DNA from: Kiritimatiellia bacterium
GTDB lineage: Bacteria > Verrucomicrobiota > Kiritimatiellia > JAAZAB01
Assembly: GCA_028718125.1 (NCBI GenBank)
Contig: JAQUMN010000027.1
Span: 1-50,229, forward strand
DNA: 50,229 nucleotides
Direction: 5' to 3'
Under the pieces are notes generated by a model. The model worked only from the letters and a program-made list of their open reading frames with translations, had not been told where the DNA came from and made no database searches. Positions 31,929 to 43,455 of this stretch are shown here, piece after piece; the stretch's first letter is position 1; every line of letters begins with the position of its first letter. Made by a program: the position numbers and the translations under genes.

Positions 31929-34247
31929 ATGGTAAATTATATTTTTGATCCGGCGACAAAAACGTTGACGTGCAAGTTTGCCGGCGAGTTAAACAGCACG
32001 ACCTGCGCGGACTTGGCGCCCTTGATGGACCGGAAACTGGCCGAGGTGATTCCAGACGCGTCGGCCAAGGCTCCGTCGAAGACGGCAAAAGTAGTTTTCG
32101 ATCTCGAACAGGCGCCGTATGTCTCCTCCGTTTTTTTACGTATCGTGTTGTTAACCGCCAAAAAAATGGCGCACGGTAATTTTTCCGTCGTCAAGGCCTG
32201 TCCATTTGTCAAAGACCTCTTCCGCTCATCCGGCCTGGAACAGATGCTGCGCGACCCCTCCGGCAACATCGAAAGCACGCTGCACGAAAGTCGCGTGTTT
32301 CCGCCGCCGCCGGCTTTTGCAGAGCAGGCGCATCTGAAATCCAAAGCCGACTATCTGAAAGCCTATCGTCGATCGGTGGAACAGCCCGAGGAATTCTGGG
32401 CGGAACAGGCCCGGCAATTGCTGGTATGGAGCAAACCCTGGGATAAAGTCCTGGAATGGAATGCGCCCCATGCGACCTGGTTCGGTGGAGGACAGTTGAA
32501 TGCCAGCGTGAACTGCCTGGACAAGCATCTGAATACGCCGACCGCGAACAAGGCGGCCCTCATTTGGGAAGGCGAGCCCGATTCCAGCACCAATCCCGGC
32601 GAGGAACGCATGCTTACCTACAAGCAACTCTACCACCAGGTGTGCCGGTTTGCCAATGTGCTCAAGCGCAACGGCATCGGCAAGGGCGACCGGGTCCTGC
32701 TCTACATGCCGATGGTGCCCGAGGCCGTGGTGGCGATGCTGGCCTGCGCGCGGCTGGGGGCCATTCATTCGGTCGTCTTCGCCGGATTCAGCGCGCAATC
32801 CGTGGCGGAGCGGATCAATGATTGCCAGGCCAAAGTAGTTGTCACCGCCGATGGCGGCTACCGCAAAGGCGCCGTAGTTCAGTTGAAGAAAAACGTTGAT
32901 GACGCCCTGAAATGCCCTGATGCCGGGGGAAAGCCCCTGTGCGCCTCCGTACAAAAAGTAATTGTCTTGCATCGGACCGGCCTGGACGTGCATATCGAAG
33001 AAGGCCGTGATGTCTGGTGGCACCAGGAGTTGGAGTATGTGAATGACGATTGCCCCCCGGAAATGGTCGCGAGCGAGGATCCCTTATTTATTTTGTATAC
33101 CAGCGGATCCACGGGAAAACCCAAAGGGATACTGCATACCACCGCCGGCTACCTGCTGGGCGTGACGCTCAGCCACAAGGTCATTTTCGACATTCGCGCC
33201 ACGGACATCTTCTGGTGCACGGCCGATATCGGCTGGGTAACCGGCCACAGCTATGTTGTCTATGGCCCGCTAACCAACGGCGCCACAGTGCTCATGTACG
33301 AAGGAGCGCCCAATTACCCCCAGCCGGACCGGTTTTGGAGCATTATCGCAAAATACGGCGTCACCATCTTCTATACCGCGCCAACGGCCATCCGCGCCTT
33401 CATGCAATGGGGCAACGAATGGCCGGCCAGGCATGACCTCTCGTCCCTGCGCCTGCTGGGAACCGTGGGGGAACCCATCAACCCGCAGGCCTGGATCTGG
33501 TATCATGAGATCATCGGCGGCCAGCGCTGCCCCATTGTGGATACATGGTGGCAGACGGAAACCGGGTCCATTATGATTTCCACCTGTCCCGGAGCGCTGG
33601 CCACCAAACCGGGATCCGCCGGTCTGCCCTTTTTCGGCATCCAGGCGGAAGTGGTCAATGAAGCCGGCCAGGCGGTGCCTGCCAGTGCGGGCGGCAAGCT
33701 GATTGTTCGCCGCCCCTGGCCCAGCATGTTGCGCGGCGTGTGGGGCGATCCGGAACGATACCAGTGGACTTACTGGAAGGATTATCCCGGGAATTATTTC
33801 ACCGGGGATGGGGCGCGCACCGATGCCGACGGCTATTTCTGGATCATGGGAAGAATTGACGACGTGATCAATGTCTCCGGCCATCGCATCGGGACCGCCG
33901 AAGTTGAAAGTGCGCTTGTCGGCTGCCCGGCCGTGGCGGAAGCGGCGGTGGTGGGTCGCGCCGATGACGTCAAGGGGTCCGGCCTGGTTGCTTTTGTCAC
34001 CCTGAAAAAAGGCCAGGCGGCCAGCCCGGAATTGCGTGAAACGCTGCGCAGCCATGTGGGCAAGGAAGTGGGCGCGTTCGCCAAGCCCGATGAGATCCGA
34101 TTTGCCGAAGCCCTGCCCAAGACCCGTTCGGGCAAGATCATGCGCCGCCTGCTGAAACAGGTGGCCGCTGGCACGGAAATTACCGGGGACGTGACCACCC
34201 TGGAAGATTTCGGCGTCCTGGAACGCCTGAGCGGCGAAGAAAGCTAA
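31929..34247 (+). CDS. acs: Acetyl-CoA synthetase with an N-terminal STAS-like domain
   Basis: 772 residues, about 115 longer than usual. Residues 1-115 are STAS-like ([33 protein letters not shown] with Ser67 at the phospho-site, ending SSGLEQML). From about residue 125 a complete AMP-forming acetyl-CoA synthetase follows: [86 protein letters not shown] and [13 protein letters not shown] with the acetylatable Lys. ATG 31929 has a GAAAGGA SD, and both parts share one uninterrupted frame. I know of no such fusion. It would place acetate activation (using ATP, releasing PPi) under STAS-type control. Confidence 0.88.
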   Translation: MVNYIFDPATKTLTCKFAGELNSTTCADLAPLMDRKLAEVIPDASAKAPSKTAKVVFDLEQAPYVSSVFLRIVLLTAKKMAHGNFSVVKACPFVKDLFRSSGLEQMLRDPSGNIESTLHESRVFPPPPAFAEQAHLKSKADYLKAYRRSVEQPEEFWAEQARQLLVWSKPWDKVLEWNAPHATWFGGGQLNASVNCLDKHLNTPTANKAALIWEGEPDSSTNPGEERMLTYKQLYHQVCRFANVLKRNGIGKGDRVLLYMPMVPEAVVAMLACARLGAIHSVVFAGFSAQSVAERINDCQAKVVVTADGGYRKGAVVQLKKNVDDALKCPDAGGKPLCASVQKVIVLHRTGLDVHIEEGRDVWWHQELEYVNDDCPPEMVASEDPLFILYTSGSTGKPKGILHTTAGYLLGVTLSHKVIFDIRATDIFWCTADIGWVTGHSYVVYGPLTNGATVLMYEGAPNYPQPDRFWSIIAKYGVTIFYTAPTAIRAFMQWGNEWPARHDLSSLRLLGTVGEPINPQAWIWYHEIIGGQRCPIVDTWWQTETGSIMISTCPGALATKPGSAGLPFFGIQAEVVNEAGQAVPASAGGKLIVRRPWPSMLRGVWGDPERYQWTYWKDYPGNYFTGDGARTDADGYFWIMGRIDDVINVSGHRIGTAEVESALVGCPAVAEAAVVGRADDVKGSGLVAFVTLKKGQAASPELRETLRSHVGKEVGAFAKPDEIRFAEALPKTRSGKIMRRLLKQVAAGTEITGDVTTLEDFGVLERLSGEES

Positions 34248-34370
34248 CCCTGATCTTCAAGGCCCGGCGCACGGCAATCAAGGCGACCGAAGATACGGTC
34301 GGTAACAATATACATGCGATCATGGAAACGCCCGGCAAAAACATGAAGGAAGAAAGGAAGATGCGTTGGA

Positions 34371-35495
34371 ATGAAAAGATTATTTATGGCCACAGGATCG
34401 GCATTATTGGCAAGCATCTGCGTTAATGGCGTCGCAATGGCAGAGGAATCTGCAATGAAAATCACACTAAAAGAGGAAACGATAAGCGGCGAACGTGTCG
34501 TGATCATGGAGAACGCGTATTTTCAGAGCATCATGGTTCCCGGCAAAGCCATGCTGCCGGCCACATATTTGAACAAGTCAACCGGCCATGATGTCTTCCT
34601 GCGGCGGGCGAAACTCGAGGAAAGCTTCCTCAGCCTGGATGGGCTTTACGATTGCCTGCCGTGGGTGGGCGACAGCAAGAAGCGGGGCGCGACTAAGGGG
34701 CTGCTTCGGACGGCAACCTGGCAGATCAAGACCGAGAACACAGGGGACAAGGCAACGGCCAGGTTCAGCACGGACATCAGTTATACGGATTTTACGACAG
34801 GCAAAACGAATCGGCTGGCTTTTGCCAAGACGATTACCGGATCGAGCAAGCATGCTCAACTGCGCATGGACTATGAAATTGAAAATACAGGCCTGGAAAA
34901 TGCCAAGTTCATCTTCGTCGGGCATGCCCGGGTTGCAGCCGGCGGGACCTATGATCGCGGCGATTACGTGTATGTGCCCGGCACAAACTGTTGGGTCATG
35001 GATTTTAAATGGCCGGCGCTGGAGAAACTGGGCGCCAAGCCTTACAGCTGGGCGCGCTGGCCGGTGGAGGGTGTCATTGATTTCACGCCAAAGGAAGGAC
35101 CCGAGAAAAAAGGCGAATATATCTACGCTTTCGTGCCCGCATCCTGGGCCGTGGTGGGAGACGAGAAAAGCAAGGAATATGCGGTTTTTCATTGCTCGAG
35201 CGTGCGCCTCGGCAAGACGGTCCTCCCGGAGCCATACTGGTGCATTCTCCATCGGGATGGCGATTACATACTTGAGCTCAGCCTGTCTCGGGACCTTGAT
35301 GCCGCGAACTGGGATAAGGCATGGGCAACGGTGGCCTTGGCGCCTGGAGAAACAGCGCATTTCACGGTCTGCATGACCCTGGGGCAGGGCTTGGTCAAGG
35401 CTGATTTTGAGAAGGTTACCGAGGCCGCCGCGGAGCGGTTGGTCTTTAGCGGCGCTTCCGGGCAGACAAACAGTGTGTTGCGGCTGACACCCTGA
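34371..35495 (+). CDS. Secreted protein with galactose-mutarotase-like features (uncertain)
   Basis: 374 residues. A signal peptide is visible (MKRLFMATGSALLASICVNGVAMAEE). The mature part is beta-rich and reminiscent of aldose-1-epimerase-fold proteins of the DUF4380/DUF5107 type: IMENAYFQSIMVPGKAM, GHDVFLRRAKLEE, MDYEIENTG, WPVEGVIDFTPK, EYAVFHCSS, YILELSLSR and VALAPGETAHFTVCMTLGQG. The catalytic His/Glu of true mutarotases are not evident. It lies between the Acs operon and a CDF transporter without overlap. It is probably periplasmic and sugar-related, with low certainty. Confidence 0.6.
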   Translation: MKRLFMATGSALLASICVNGVAMAEESAMKITLKEETISGERVVIMENAYFQSIMVPGKAMLPATYLNKSTGHDVFLRRAKLEESFLSLDGLYDCLPWVGDSKKRGATKGLLRTATWQIKTENTGDKATARFSTDISYTDFTTGKTNRLAFAKTITGSSKHAQLRMDYEIENTGLENAKFIFVGHARVAAGGTYDRGDYVYVPGTNCWVMDFKWPALEKLGAKPYSWARWPVEGVIDFTPKEGPEKKGEYIYAFVPASWAVVGDEKSKEYAVFHCSSVRLGKTVLPEPYWCILHRDGDYILELSLSRDLDAANWDKAWATVALAPGETAHFTVCMTLGQGLVKADFEKVTEAAAERLVFSGASGQTNSVLRLTP

Positions 35496-35591
35496 GTTGA
35501 GCGATATTCCCGGAGCAATGCCGGAGCACGGACCTGACGCCTGGCGTTTCTCCGGTTGCTAAATAGCGGCCAAGTCCCTATTCTCTGCGCC

Positions 35592-36506
35592 ATGGCATTA
35601 AGCGAAAGAGAGCTAACGGAACGGACCGCCTTCACCGGGGTCATCACCTGTGGTCTCGGACTGTTGCTCATCATCGTCTCCGTCATCTTTTCCAACTCAC
35701 TGGTGCAGATGGCGGACTTGTTCAATTCCTTCCTGGAATTCATCTCGATCTCGCTCTCGTGGCTGACCTTGCGCACGCTGCGCAAGGATAACCGGGCGAT
35801 TTTCAATTACGGCCTGGGCAAAATCGAAAATATTTCCAGCCTGTTTATCGGCATATTCATGCTGGTCAGCATCCTGATCATGGCGCTCCTGATCGGCTAC
35901 CGGCTGCTGCACCTCGTACGCATTCAGGGGTTCGGTGTCTGGCTGGGCATTGCCTGCACGCTGATTTTCGGCACACTCAACGCCATCCTGTGGGTAAAGA
36001 GCCTGCGGCACAAGCAGGCCGCGCCTTCGCCGATCGTGGATACGCAGTGCCGGCTTTTTGCGGTTAAAACCGTCAGCAACACCTGCATGTTCTTCACGTT
36101 CGTATTCAGCCTTTCCCTGGATTATCACTGGGCCCTGTACCTGGACCCGCTGGCCTCATGCATCACCGTGGGGTTCATGTGCCAGAGCGCCTGGAAACTC
36201 ATCCGGCATTCCATCCACGATCTGCTGGACCGCTCGCTGGATGAACCTTTGCAGGCGCTGATTAACAAGCAGTTAGTCCGTTATTTTCACGAATATACTT
36301 CCCTGGGCAGCGTGCGCTCGCGGTATTCCGGCCAAAACGTCTTTATCGAAATCTTAATGGGCTTTGACGCCCAACGGCCGCTGGCGGAAGTTCAGAAAAT
36401 TACCGACGTAATCAAGCACAACCTGGAAATGGATATCCCCCATGCCGAGGTGCTGGTCATTCCCCGCGCGCAGGAAAAATTGAGCGTGGCGGGCAGGGGG
36501 GAGTGA
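35592..36506 (+). CDS. Cation diffusion facilitator (CDF) family transporter
   Basis: 304 residues with about six membrane segments (GVITCGLGLLLIIVSVIF, LFIGIFMLVSILIMALLIGY, LGIACTLIFGTLNAILWV and others) and a C-terminal cytoplasmic domain (RSRYSGQNVFIEILMGFD, VIKHNLEMDIPHAEVLVIP). KDNRAIFNYGLGKIENISSLF matches the CDF helix 2-3 signature. The helix-2 metal site reads DLFNSFLE, with Asp and Glu in place of two Asp, and helix 5 has YLDPLAS, so metal choice may differ from zinc. Efflux of divalent metal by proton exchange is the family role. ATG 35592 begins the first hydrophobic segment. Confidence 0.82.
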   Translation: MALSERELTERTAFTGVITCGLGLLLIIVSVIFSNSLVQMADLFNSFLEFISISLSWLTLRTLRKDNRAIFNYGLGKIENISSLFIGIFMLVSILIMALLIGYRLLHLVRIQGFGVWLGIACTLIFGTLNAILWVKSLRHKQAAPSPIVDTQCRLFAVKTVSNTCMFFTFVFSLSLDYHWALYLDPLASCITVGFMCQSAWKLIRHSIHDLLDRSLDEPLQALINKQLVRYFHEYTSLGSVRSRYSGQNVFIEILMGFDAQRPLAEVQKITDVIKHNLEMDIPHAEVLVIPRAQEKLSVAGRGE

Positions 36507-36671
36507 GCTTGATCAGTCGGATACATCCCGCTTTTCAGCGGATTCTTGCGCCGGAGGGCATCCGGGAAAATAGTCGCCGGGCGTTCACTTCCGGCAATGT
36601 CGCCCGGAATGCGCTTTTACGGTTTTGTCCAATTAATTATTGCGACAACGCAAAAATCATCCGAAATATGA

Positions 36672-36700
36672 TTGACGGCGGAGTAGGGGCAGCCTATGAT
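36672..36700 (+). promoter_or_regulatory. Sigma-70-type promoter for the membrane pyrophosphatase
   Basis: TTGACG (36672-36677) and TATGAT (36695-36700) are separated by 17 nt, 54 nt upstream of ATG 36754. The rest of 36507-36671 holds only a short CCGCT/AGCGG hairpin near 36528. Confidence 0.7.
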
Positions 36701-36753
36701 TCACCGCATTTTCCACTTAGGCAAGCAATCACAACAAGGGGAGGCAAGGCATC

Positions 36754-39234
<2,481 letters not shown>

Positions 39235-39242
39235 TTATTGTC

Positions 39243-39378
39243 TGGCCGCAAAGAGGCGCAAAACCGCAAAGTATTTAACGTTAATTGTTTGGTGAATTTA
39301 GCGTATTTTTGCGGCTAATCCGTGTTCAATATTTTGTTTCGTTTCCTTGGCGCTTGGAGCTTGGAATTTGGAATTTAT
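39243..39378. repeat. Gene-less intergenic repeat region
   Basis: GCCGCAAA (39245-39252) and TTTGCGGC (39308-39315) form an inverted pair. The left side reads CGCAAAGAGGCGCAAAACCG, resembling the CACAAAG-type repeats around GxxExxY genes. From 39346 a CTTGGCGCTTGGAGCTTGG run followed by GGAATTTGG matches the family seen at 2479-2505 and 4391-4410. Confidence 0.5.
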
Positions 39379-39399
39379 TCCTTATAGCCCGGTGGTTCC

Positions 39400-40170
39400 G
39401 TGAACATCGTTTTCTTAGGCACCGGCACTTCGAGCGGTGTGCCCGTCATCGGGTGCGCCTGCGCGGTCTGTCGATCCAGTGATCCACGCAACAAGCGCCG
39501 GCGGTCCAGTCTTTACGTGCAGGCTGCCGGCCAACACATTATCATTGATACCCCGCCGGACTTCCGTGACCAGGTGTTGGCCTTTGGCGTACGCCGGGTG
39601 GATGCCGTGCTCATTACGCATGCCCATGCCGATCACATTTTCGGGTTTGACGATATCCGCCGGTTCAATGAAGTTCAGGACGCCGTCATCCCGGCCTACG
39701 GCTCCCCCGATACGATCGCGGCCATGGACCGGTTTTTCCCGTATGTGCACCAGGTGGCCAAGCCGGGGCTTTCCTATCCGCGCGTGGATTTCAGGACGGT
39801 AACGGCGCCTTTTGCAGTCGGCCCGGTTCACATTGACCCCTTGCTGGTGGAACATGCCGGGATAGAAACCTACGGGTATCGGCTGGAAGCGGATGGGCGG
39901 ACGTTAGGATACGTGCCCGATTGTCAACGATTGAGCGCGGCCGTGGTTCAGCGCCTGCGCGGCCTGGATTGCGTGATTCTGGATGGCTTGCGGCGCAAGT
40001 ATCACCCCACCCATTTTACATTAGACCAGAGCGTGGCCGAACTTCAGCGTCTGGGCGCCCGGAGAGCGTTTATCACCCACATGACCCACGACCTGGATTA
40101 CGAAACTACGGCCCAAGCCCTGCCTTCCGGCATTGATATTCCTTACGACGGGCTGATTGTGGATGTGTAA
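39400..40170 (+). CDS. MBL-fold metallo-hydrolase (PhnP-like)
   Basis: 256 residues from a GTG start (VNIVFLGTGTSSGVP). The metallo-beta-lactamase motif is THAHADHIFGFDD, with further metal ligands in LVEHAG, GYVPDCQ and FITHMTHD. The N-terminal GCACAVCRSSDPRNKRRRSSL is characteristic of the PhnP/lipoate-associated MBL subfamily, which binds structural zinc through the CxC/CxxC cysteines and cleaves phosphodiesters. The substrate here is unknown. No SD is visible. No phosphonate genes are nearby. Confidence 0.88.
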   Translation: MNIVFLGTGTSSGVPVIGCACAVCRSSDPRNKRRRSSLYVQAAGQHIIIDTPPDFRDQVLAFGVRRVDAVLITHAHADHIFGFDDIRRFNEVQDAVIPAYGSPDTIAAMDRFFPYVHQVAKPGLSYPRVDFRTVTAPFAVGPVHIDPLLVEHAGIETYGYRLEADGRTLGYVPDCQRLSAAVVQRLRGLDCVILDGLRRKYHPTHFTLDQSVAELQRLGARRAFITHMTHDLDYETTAQALPSGIDIPYDGLIVDV

Positions 40171-40209
40171 CGCCCTGGTTTTTCCTGCAGCGTTACACAA
40201 GGGCGGGGC

Positions 40210-41790
40210 TTATTTGGTGACCGTCAGCGTCCCGGTGCTCGTGCCCTGGTAGTTCGCGTCATTTACCGCGCCCGTTACCGCGTAACGCCCAACATTAATT
40301 GGATCCCAGATACTGCTGTCGTAGGTAATGCACACCGTCAACCCCGCGGGCACGGTGGTGCTCGTCACGGTCCGGGCGGCGCCATTATACTTCTGTGTCA
40401 GGCCGTGCAACGTCACGGTTGCCTTCGCCTTGGTAATTTCGCCGACGCTGCCCTCGGCGCCGGCCGGCAGCGTGTAGTTGTTCGTTGAGAAGCCGCCGAC
40501 GCCTCCGAGGAAGTTGGTGGCCGCCAGCGCGACGGTGACAACGATGCCCGTGCCCACATCCGCGGTGGCATAGGCGCCCACCGTTGCAGGATGGGTGAGT
40601 ATGCACGTTTCACCAGCGGCGAAGCCGCTCAATGAGTAGTTGGTGGCGGCCAGGTGCGCGGTTCTGGTGCCGTCATAGACCTTGCTTATCGTCGGCGCCA
40701 GAGTGGCTGACAAAGTTTTCCTGGTGATCGTGCCCGTAACAATGGGCACGAACTTGATACCCATGTAGTGGCTTTCGCCATCGCCCCCGTTCACTGTGCC
40801 GGAAGGTATAAGCGTCTTGCCTGTGCCCGCGTCCTTGCCGGCATAGACCTCGCTCCAGATTGCCGTGTCGCCGCCGACAAGACTCCCCTCCGTGATTGTC
40901 GGCATTCCCGTTGCGCTCGCTGTCCCGTCATACTCCTTTATATTGTTTGCCGCCGTCACCGTGATCGCTTTTGCCTTGGTGATGTCACCCCTGGACGTGG
41001 GCGCGCCCGCCAGGGAAAGCGAGTAATCTATGGCGTCATCGCCCGCAACCCACGATCCCATCAGGTTTACGTTCTTGCCCGCGCCCACCTCCTTATCAGA
41101 AAATTCCGCCACCGCCATCAGTTTCACGTCCTTGCCCCCGCTCGGCCCCGAAAGCGCCAGCCCGCTGTTTTGTATCGCGGCTGCCGTGCTTCCGTCATAT
41201 GTCTTATTGCTCACCGTGAAAGAGCCGGTAACGGTCAGAACCGGTTTGTTCGATATCGTTACGGAGACATTGTTCACAAACGTCGTCGTTAACCCGCTGA
41301 AGATTTTAAACTCAACAAAATTCGTCAAACCCGGATTGATGAACTTTATGTTGCTCCTTATCAACGTGTTGTTTGCATACAAGTGCCATCTTTTTGCGAG
41401 GAAATCTTCATAAATACCGATCTTCACCCACTGCGCGTCGTTCATCCACGTGTTAAAATTCCTCAGTGTCACCCAGTTTGTCGAACGACTTGTGTTCGGC
41501 GAAGCCGGACCATTATGCACCACAAAGTTTCCATGGCTGTTCACATAGAACATGACCGCCACGCTCTCGTCCACCAGCGGAGGATAGGCCCCGTCATACG
41601 GGCTCGGATGCATGTCCATCTGGATCCACACATTGCCGGCGGGAATGTCCGTAAATCGGTTAGAGAGCGTACAGTCCATCGGAATCACGATGCCGGCATC
41701 GGAACCGGCAGACGCAGCCTGGGCCAAGGCAACCATGGCGGCTACGGCCAGAAAACCAAATATATTTCGGAAAGTTGTGATGCGGCCCAT
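40210..41790 (-). CDS. Secreted YDG/MBG repeat protein with a LamG-like N-terminal domain
   Basis: 526 residues if it starts at ATG 41790, where the signal peptide FGFLAVAAMVALAQAASA begins; the frame is open to 41937 with two further ATGs. Residues about 30-185 look like a concanavalin/LamG-type sandwich (DIPAGNVWIQMDM, AQWVKIGIYEDFLAKRWHLY). Three YDG repeats follow (SNKTYDGSTAA, NIKEYDGTASA, ISKVYDGTRTA), each ending GDITKAKA/GTITRKTL-like. The last 70 residues are MBG-like (LHGLTQKYNGAARTV to TLTVTK). YDG/MBG domains usually occur in very large adhesins; this is a short form without an autotransporter or sorting tail. Confidence 0.78.
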   Translation of the reverse strand: MGRITTFRNIFGFLAVAAMVALAQAASAGSDAGIVIPMDCTLSNRFTDIPAGNVWIQMDMHPSPYDGAYPPLVDESVAVMFYVNSHGNFVVHNGPASPNTSRSTNWVTLRNFNTWMNDAQWVKIGIYEDFLAKRWHLYANNTLIRSNIKFINPGLTNFVEFKIFSGLTTTFVNNVSVTISNKPVLTVTGSFTVSNKTYDGSTAAAIQNSGLALSGPSGGKDVKLMAVAEFSDKEVGAGKNVNLMGSWVAGDDAIDYSLSLAGAPTSRGDITKAKAITVTAANNIKEYDGTASATGMPTITEGSLVGGDTAIWSEVYAGKDAGTGKTLIPSGTVNGGDGESHYMGIKFVPIVTGTITRKTLSATLAPTISKVYDGTRTAHLAATNYSLSGFAAGETCILTHPATVGAYATADVGTGIVVTVALAATNFLGGVGGFSTNNYTLPAGAEGSVGEITKAKATVTLHGLTQKYNGAARTVTSTTVPAGLTVCITYDSSIWDPINVGRYAVTGAVNDANYQGTSTGTLTVTK

Positions 41791-42104
41791 ATAAAGAATG
41801 ATTCCCCGTAAAAAATCAGCGCTATTCATAGTATGCTGGCGCGAGATTGAATTTGGCCCAGGCAACGGGATCGTCAAATGGTTGCCCAATGCCGCGTCCC
41901 ATTGTAATGAGATGCTTTTTGGTTTTAAGAATACCACACTGGAACATATAAAGTTTCATTGTGTATTTTGCCTGCATGTTATGGCTTGCGAGTAATGATT
42001 GCCTGTCTGATCGGAAATCTTTTTCCCGGCGGTTCAGATACCCGCTTAATTAGGAAGTGCCATCAAATTTATGCGATTAACGCTACGCCCGTCCGAAATA
42101 AAAG
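41791..42104. other. Gene-free stretch with no recognised content
   Basis: 314 nt, more AT-rich than the left part of the window. I see no gene, strong hairpin or repeat here apart from the possible upstream extension of the YDG/MBG frame. Confidence 0.5.
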
Positions 42105-42456
42105 TCAAAAGGAAATCGCATCGCTCGTGGGCGAGGTCGGAGTAAAGTTGTCCGGCATCCGCGGAAGGCCGGAGGTGTGTGTGGCCAAATCAAGCAAGGT
42201 GATCTGCCGGCCATTGCGGGTGGGAACTACCACTGCGGGCGGAAGATATTTTGAAATCGGGTCGTCCAGTTTCATCTCGCCCCGCTCGATTGCGTCCGCC
42301 AGGAGGAGCGCGGTGAAGACTTTCGTGGCGAAGCCGATTTCAAATGCGCTCGCGCAGGATGACTTCGATTTCCGAGTCGAAGGGCAGGTTTTCCGCAGCG
42401 TGCAGAAATGAGGCCGCCCACAAAAACAGAATGGCAATAATCGATTTACGTATCAA
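42105..42456 (-). pseudogene. Relic of a serine beta-lactamase-like hydrolase
   Basis: Two frames contain parts of one protein. From TTG 42456 a signal peptide and start can be read (IRKSIIAILFLWAASFLHA, then ENLPFDSEIEVILRERI) and stop near 42340. Overlapping in another frame is FEIGFATKVFTALLLADAIE, then KLDDPISKYLPP and TLLDLATHTSGLPRMPDNF, the active-site region of class C beta-lactamase/PBP-type hydrolases. The SxxK motif is destroyed (GFATK for GSxTK), about 40 residues between the parts are missing, and the remaining 200 or more residues are absent. Non-functional remnant. Confidence 0.75.
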
Positions 42457-42545
42457 TCAGTTCATGAGATTTATTCTTCCGTTGTTGCTTTTGGTTTACT
42501 TTCGTTTTGTGTCGAACGGCCGGGTCAGGCTGAGCCCCCCGATTG

Positions 42546-42759
42546 TTATCCGATCTCCATTTCGTAATGAATCATGTTCTGTTTAGGATCACGCTCCCAA
42601 GGCATTATCGAACACACTACGGTCTGTTTGTTCCCAGTTTTCGATTTCAGATTTCCAGTTGTGCGGGTCGGTTGCGACTAGTTTCGCATAACTTCGCTTG
42701 AGGAGCCAGGCCACAACGCCTGGTCCGCGCTCAAATGGAGATGTGAACTGCAAATTCAT
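42546..42759 (-). pseudogene. Relic of a GNAT-type acetyltransferase
   Basis: From ATG 42759 a 56-codon frame reads MNLQFTSPFERGPGVVAWLL, then SYAKLVATDPHNWKSE and DRSVFDNALGA, stopping at 42589. This resembles the N-terminus of GNAT acetyltransferases. In another frame just downstream, NMIHYEMEIG and a stop at 42546-42548 resembles a GNAT C-terminus. The acetyl-CoA-binding middle is missing, so an internal deletion is likely. It begins 15 nt after the ICMT-like gene. Confidence 0.5.
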
Positions 42760-42774
42760 TGTACGATCGCCACT

Positions 42775-43251
42775 TTATCTCAGTCTGGGCAAAAATCGCC
42801 CCGTTTTCCTCTGATACTCAAGGTATGTCTCCCCAAAAATGTCTATCATCAATCTTTCTTCAGATCTTACCAGATAATGCCATATCGGGTGTAAGAGCAC
42901 CGCCCAGAAAACAAAAATGTAACTGTTGAGGTAGACGACCAACCCAAAGTTAAATACCGATAAAAATGCGGCGTAAAGGGGATGGCGGACATACTTGAAT
43001 GCCCCAGTGATACAGAGCTTATTACCCCTGTCAGCCGGGGGTAACGATATAAAGCTCCAAACGATGATGACCAGTGTCATCAACACAGAAACGAGGAATA
43101 TTGAATTCAGGAGAAACCGGTTATTTGATAGGGGCGGAAGATTGATTCGCTGGTTGAGCCAACTGGCAACGAAAAACAGGATTAGGCTAATCAACACCCC
43201 AACTGGGCCACTGCCAAAAACCTTATTGAAGCTTGTGGGCTTCTTTTCCAT
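42775..43251 (-). CDS. Isoprenylcysteine carboxyl methyltransferase/PEMT-like membrane protein
   Basis: 158 residues with four hydrophobic segments (VGVLISLILFFVASWL, LLNSIFLVSVLMTLVIIVWSFISL, FLSVFNFGLVVYL, IFVFWAVLL). The C-terminal signature ITGAFKYVRHPLYAAFL ... RSEERLMIDIFGETYLEYQRKTGRFLP is that of the ICMT/phospholipid methyltransferase family, which uses SAM in the membrane. The target in bacteria is usually unknown. The gene is complete and lies in the AT-richer accessory block next to relic genes. Confidence 0.85.
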   Translation of the reverse strand: MEKKPTSFNKVFGSGPVGVLISLILFFVASWLNQRINLPPLSNNRFLLNSIFLVSVLMTLVIIVWSFISLPPADRGNKLCITGAFKYVRHPLYAAFLSVFNFGLVVYLNSYIFVFWAVLLHPIWHYLVRSEERLMIDIFGETYLEYQRKTGRFLPRLR

Positions 43252-43455
43252 CCTGAGGTATTCTCCAAGAATACAATTAACCTAATATATACAAGACCAA
43301 ATGATAATTCCGTATAGCACTTTGTTTGCCGAATAATGTCCGCCTGCACATAATAACCTTACCAAAACCATGTTGGGCGTCAAAGGGATTGTGCAATAAA
43401 GGCAATTTCTTCGGCGCAGACGCCGAAATAGATGACGGTGGAGTTTCGTGGCAAA

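Noticed and set aside
26796..34247. Bacterial microcompartment locus (because of acetaldehyde dehydrogenase-like genes)
   Set aside because: No shell proteins (BMC or EutN/CcmL-type) are encoded, and neither dehydrogenase carries an encapsulation peptide that I can recognise.
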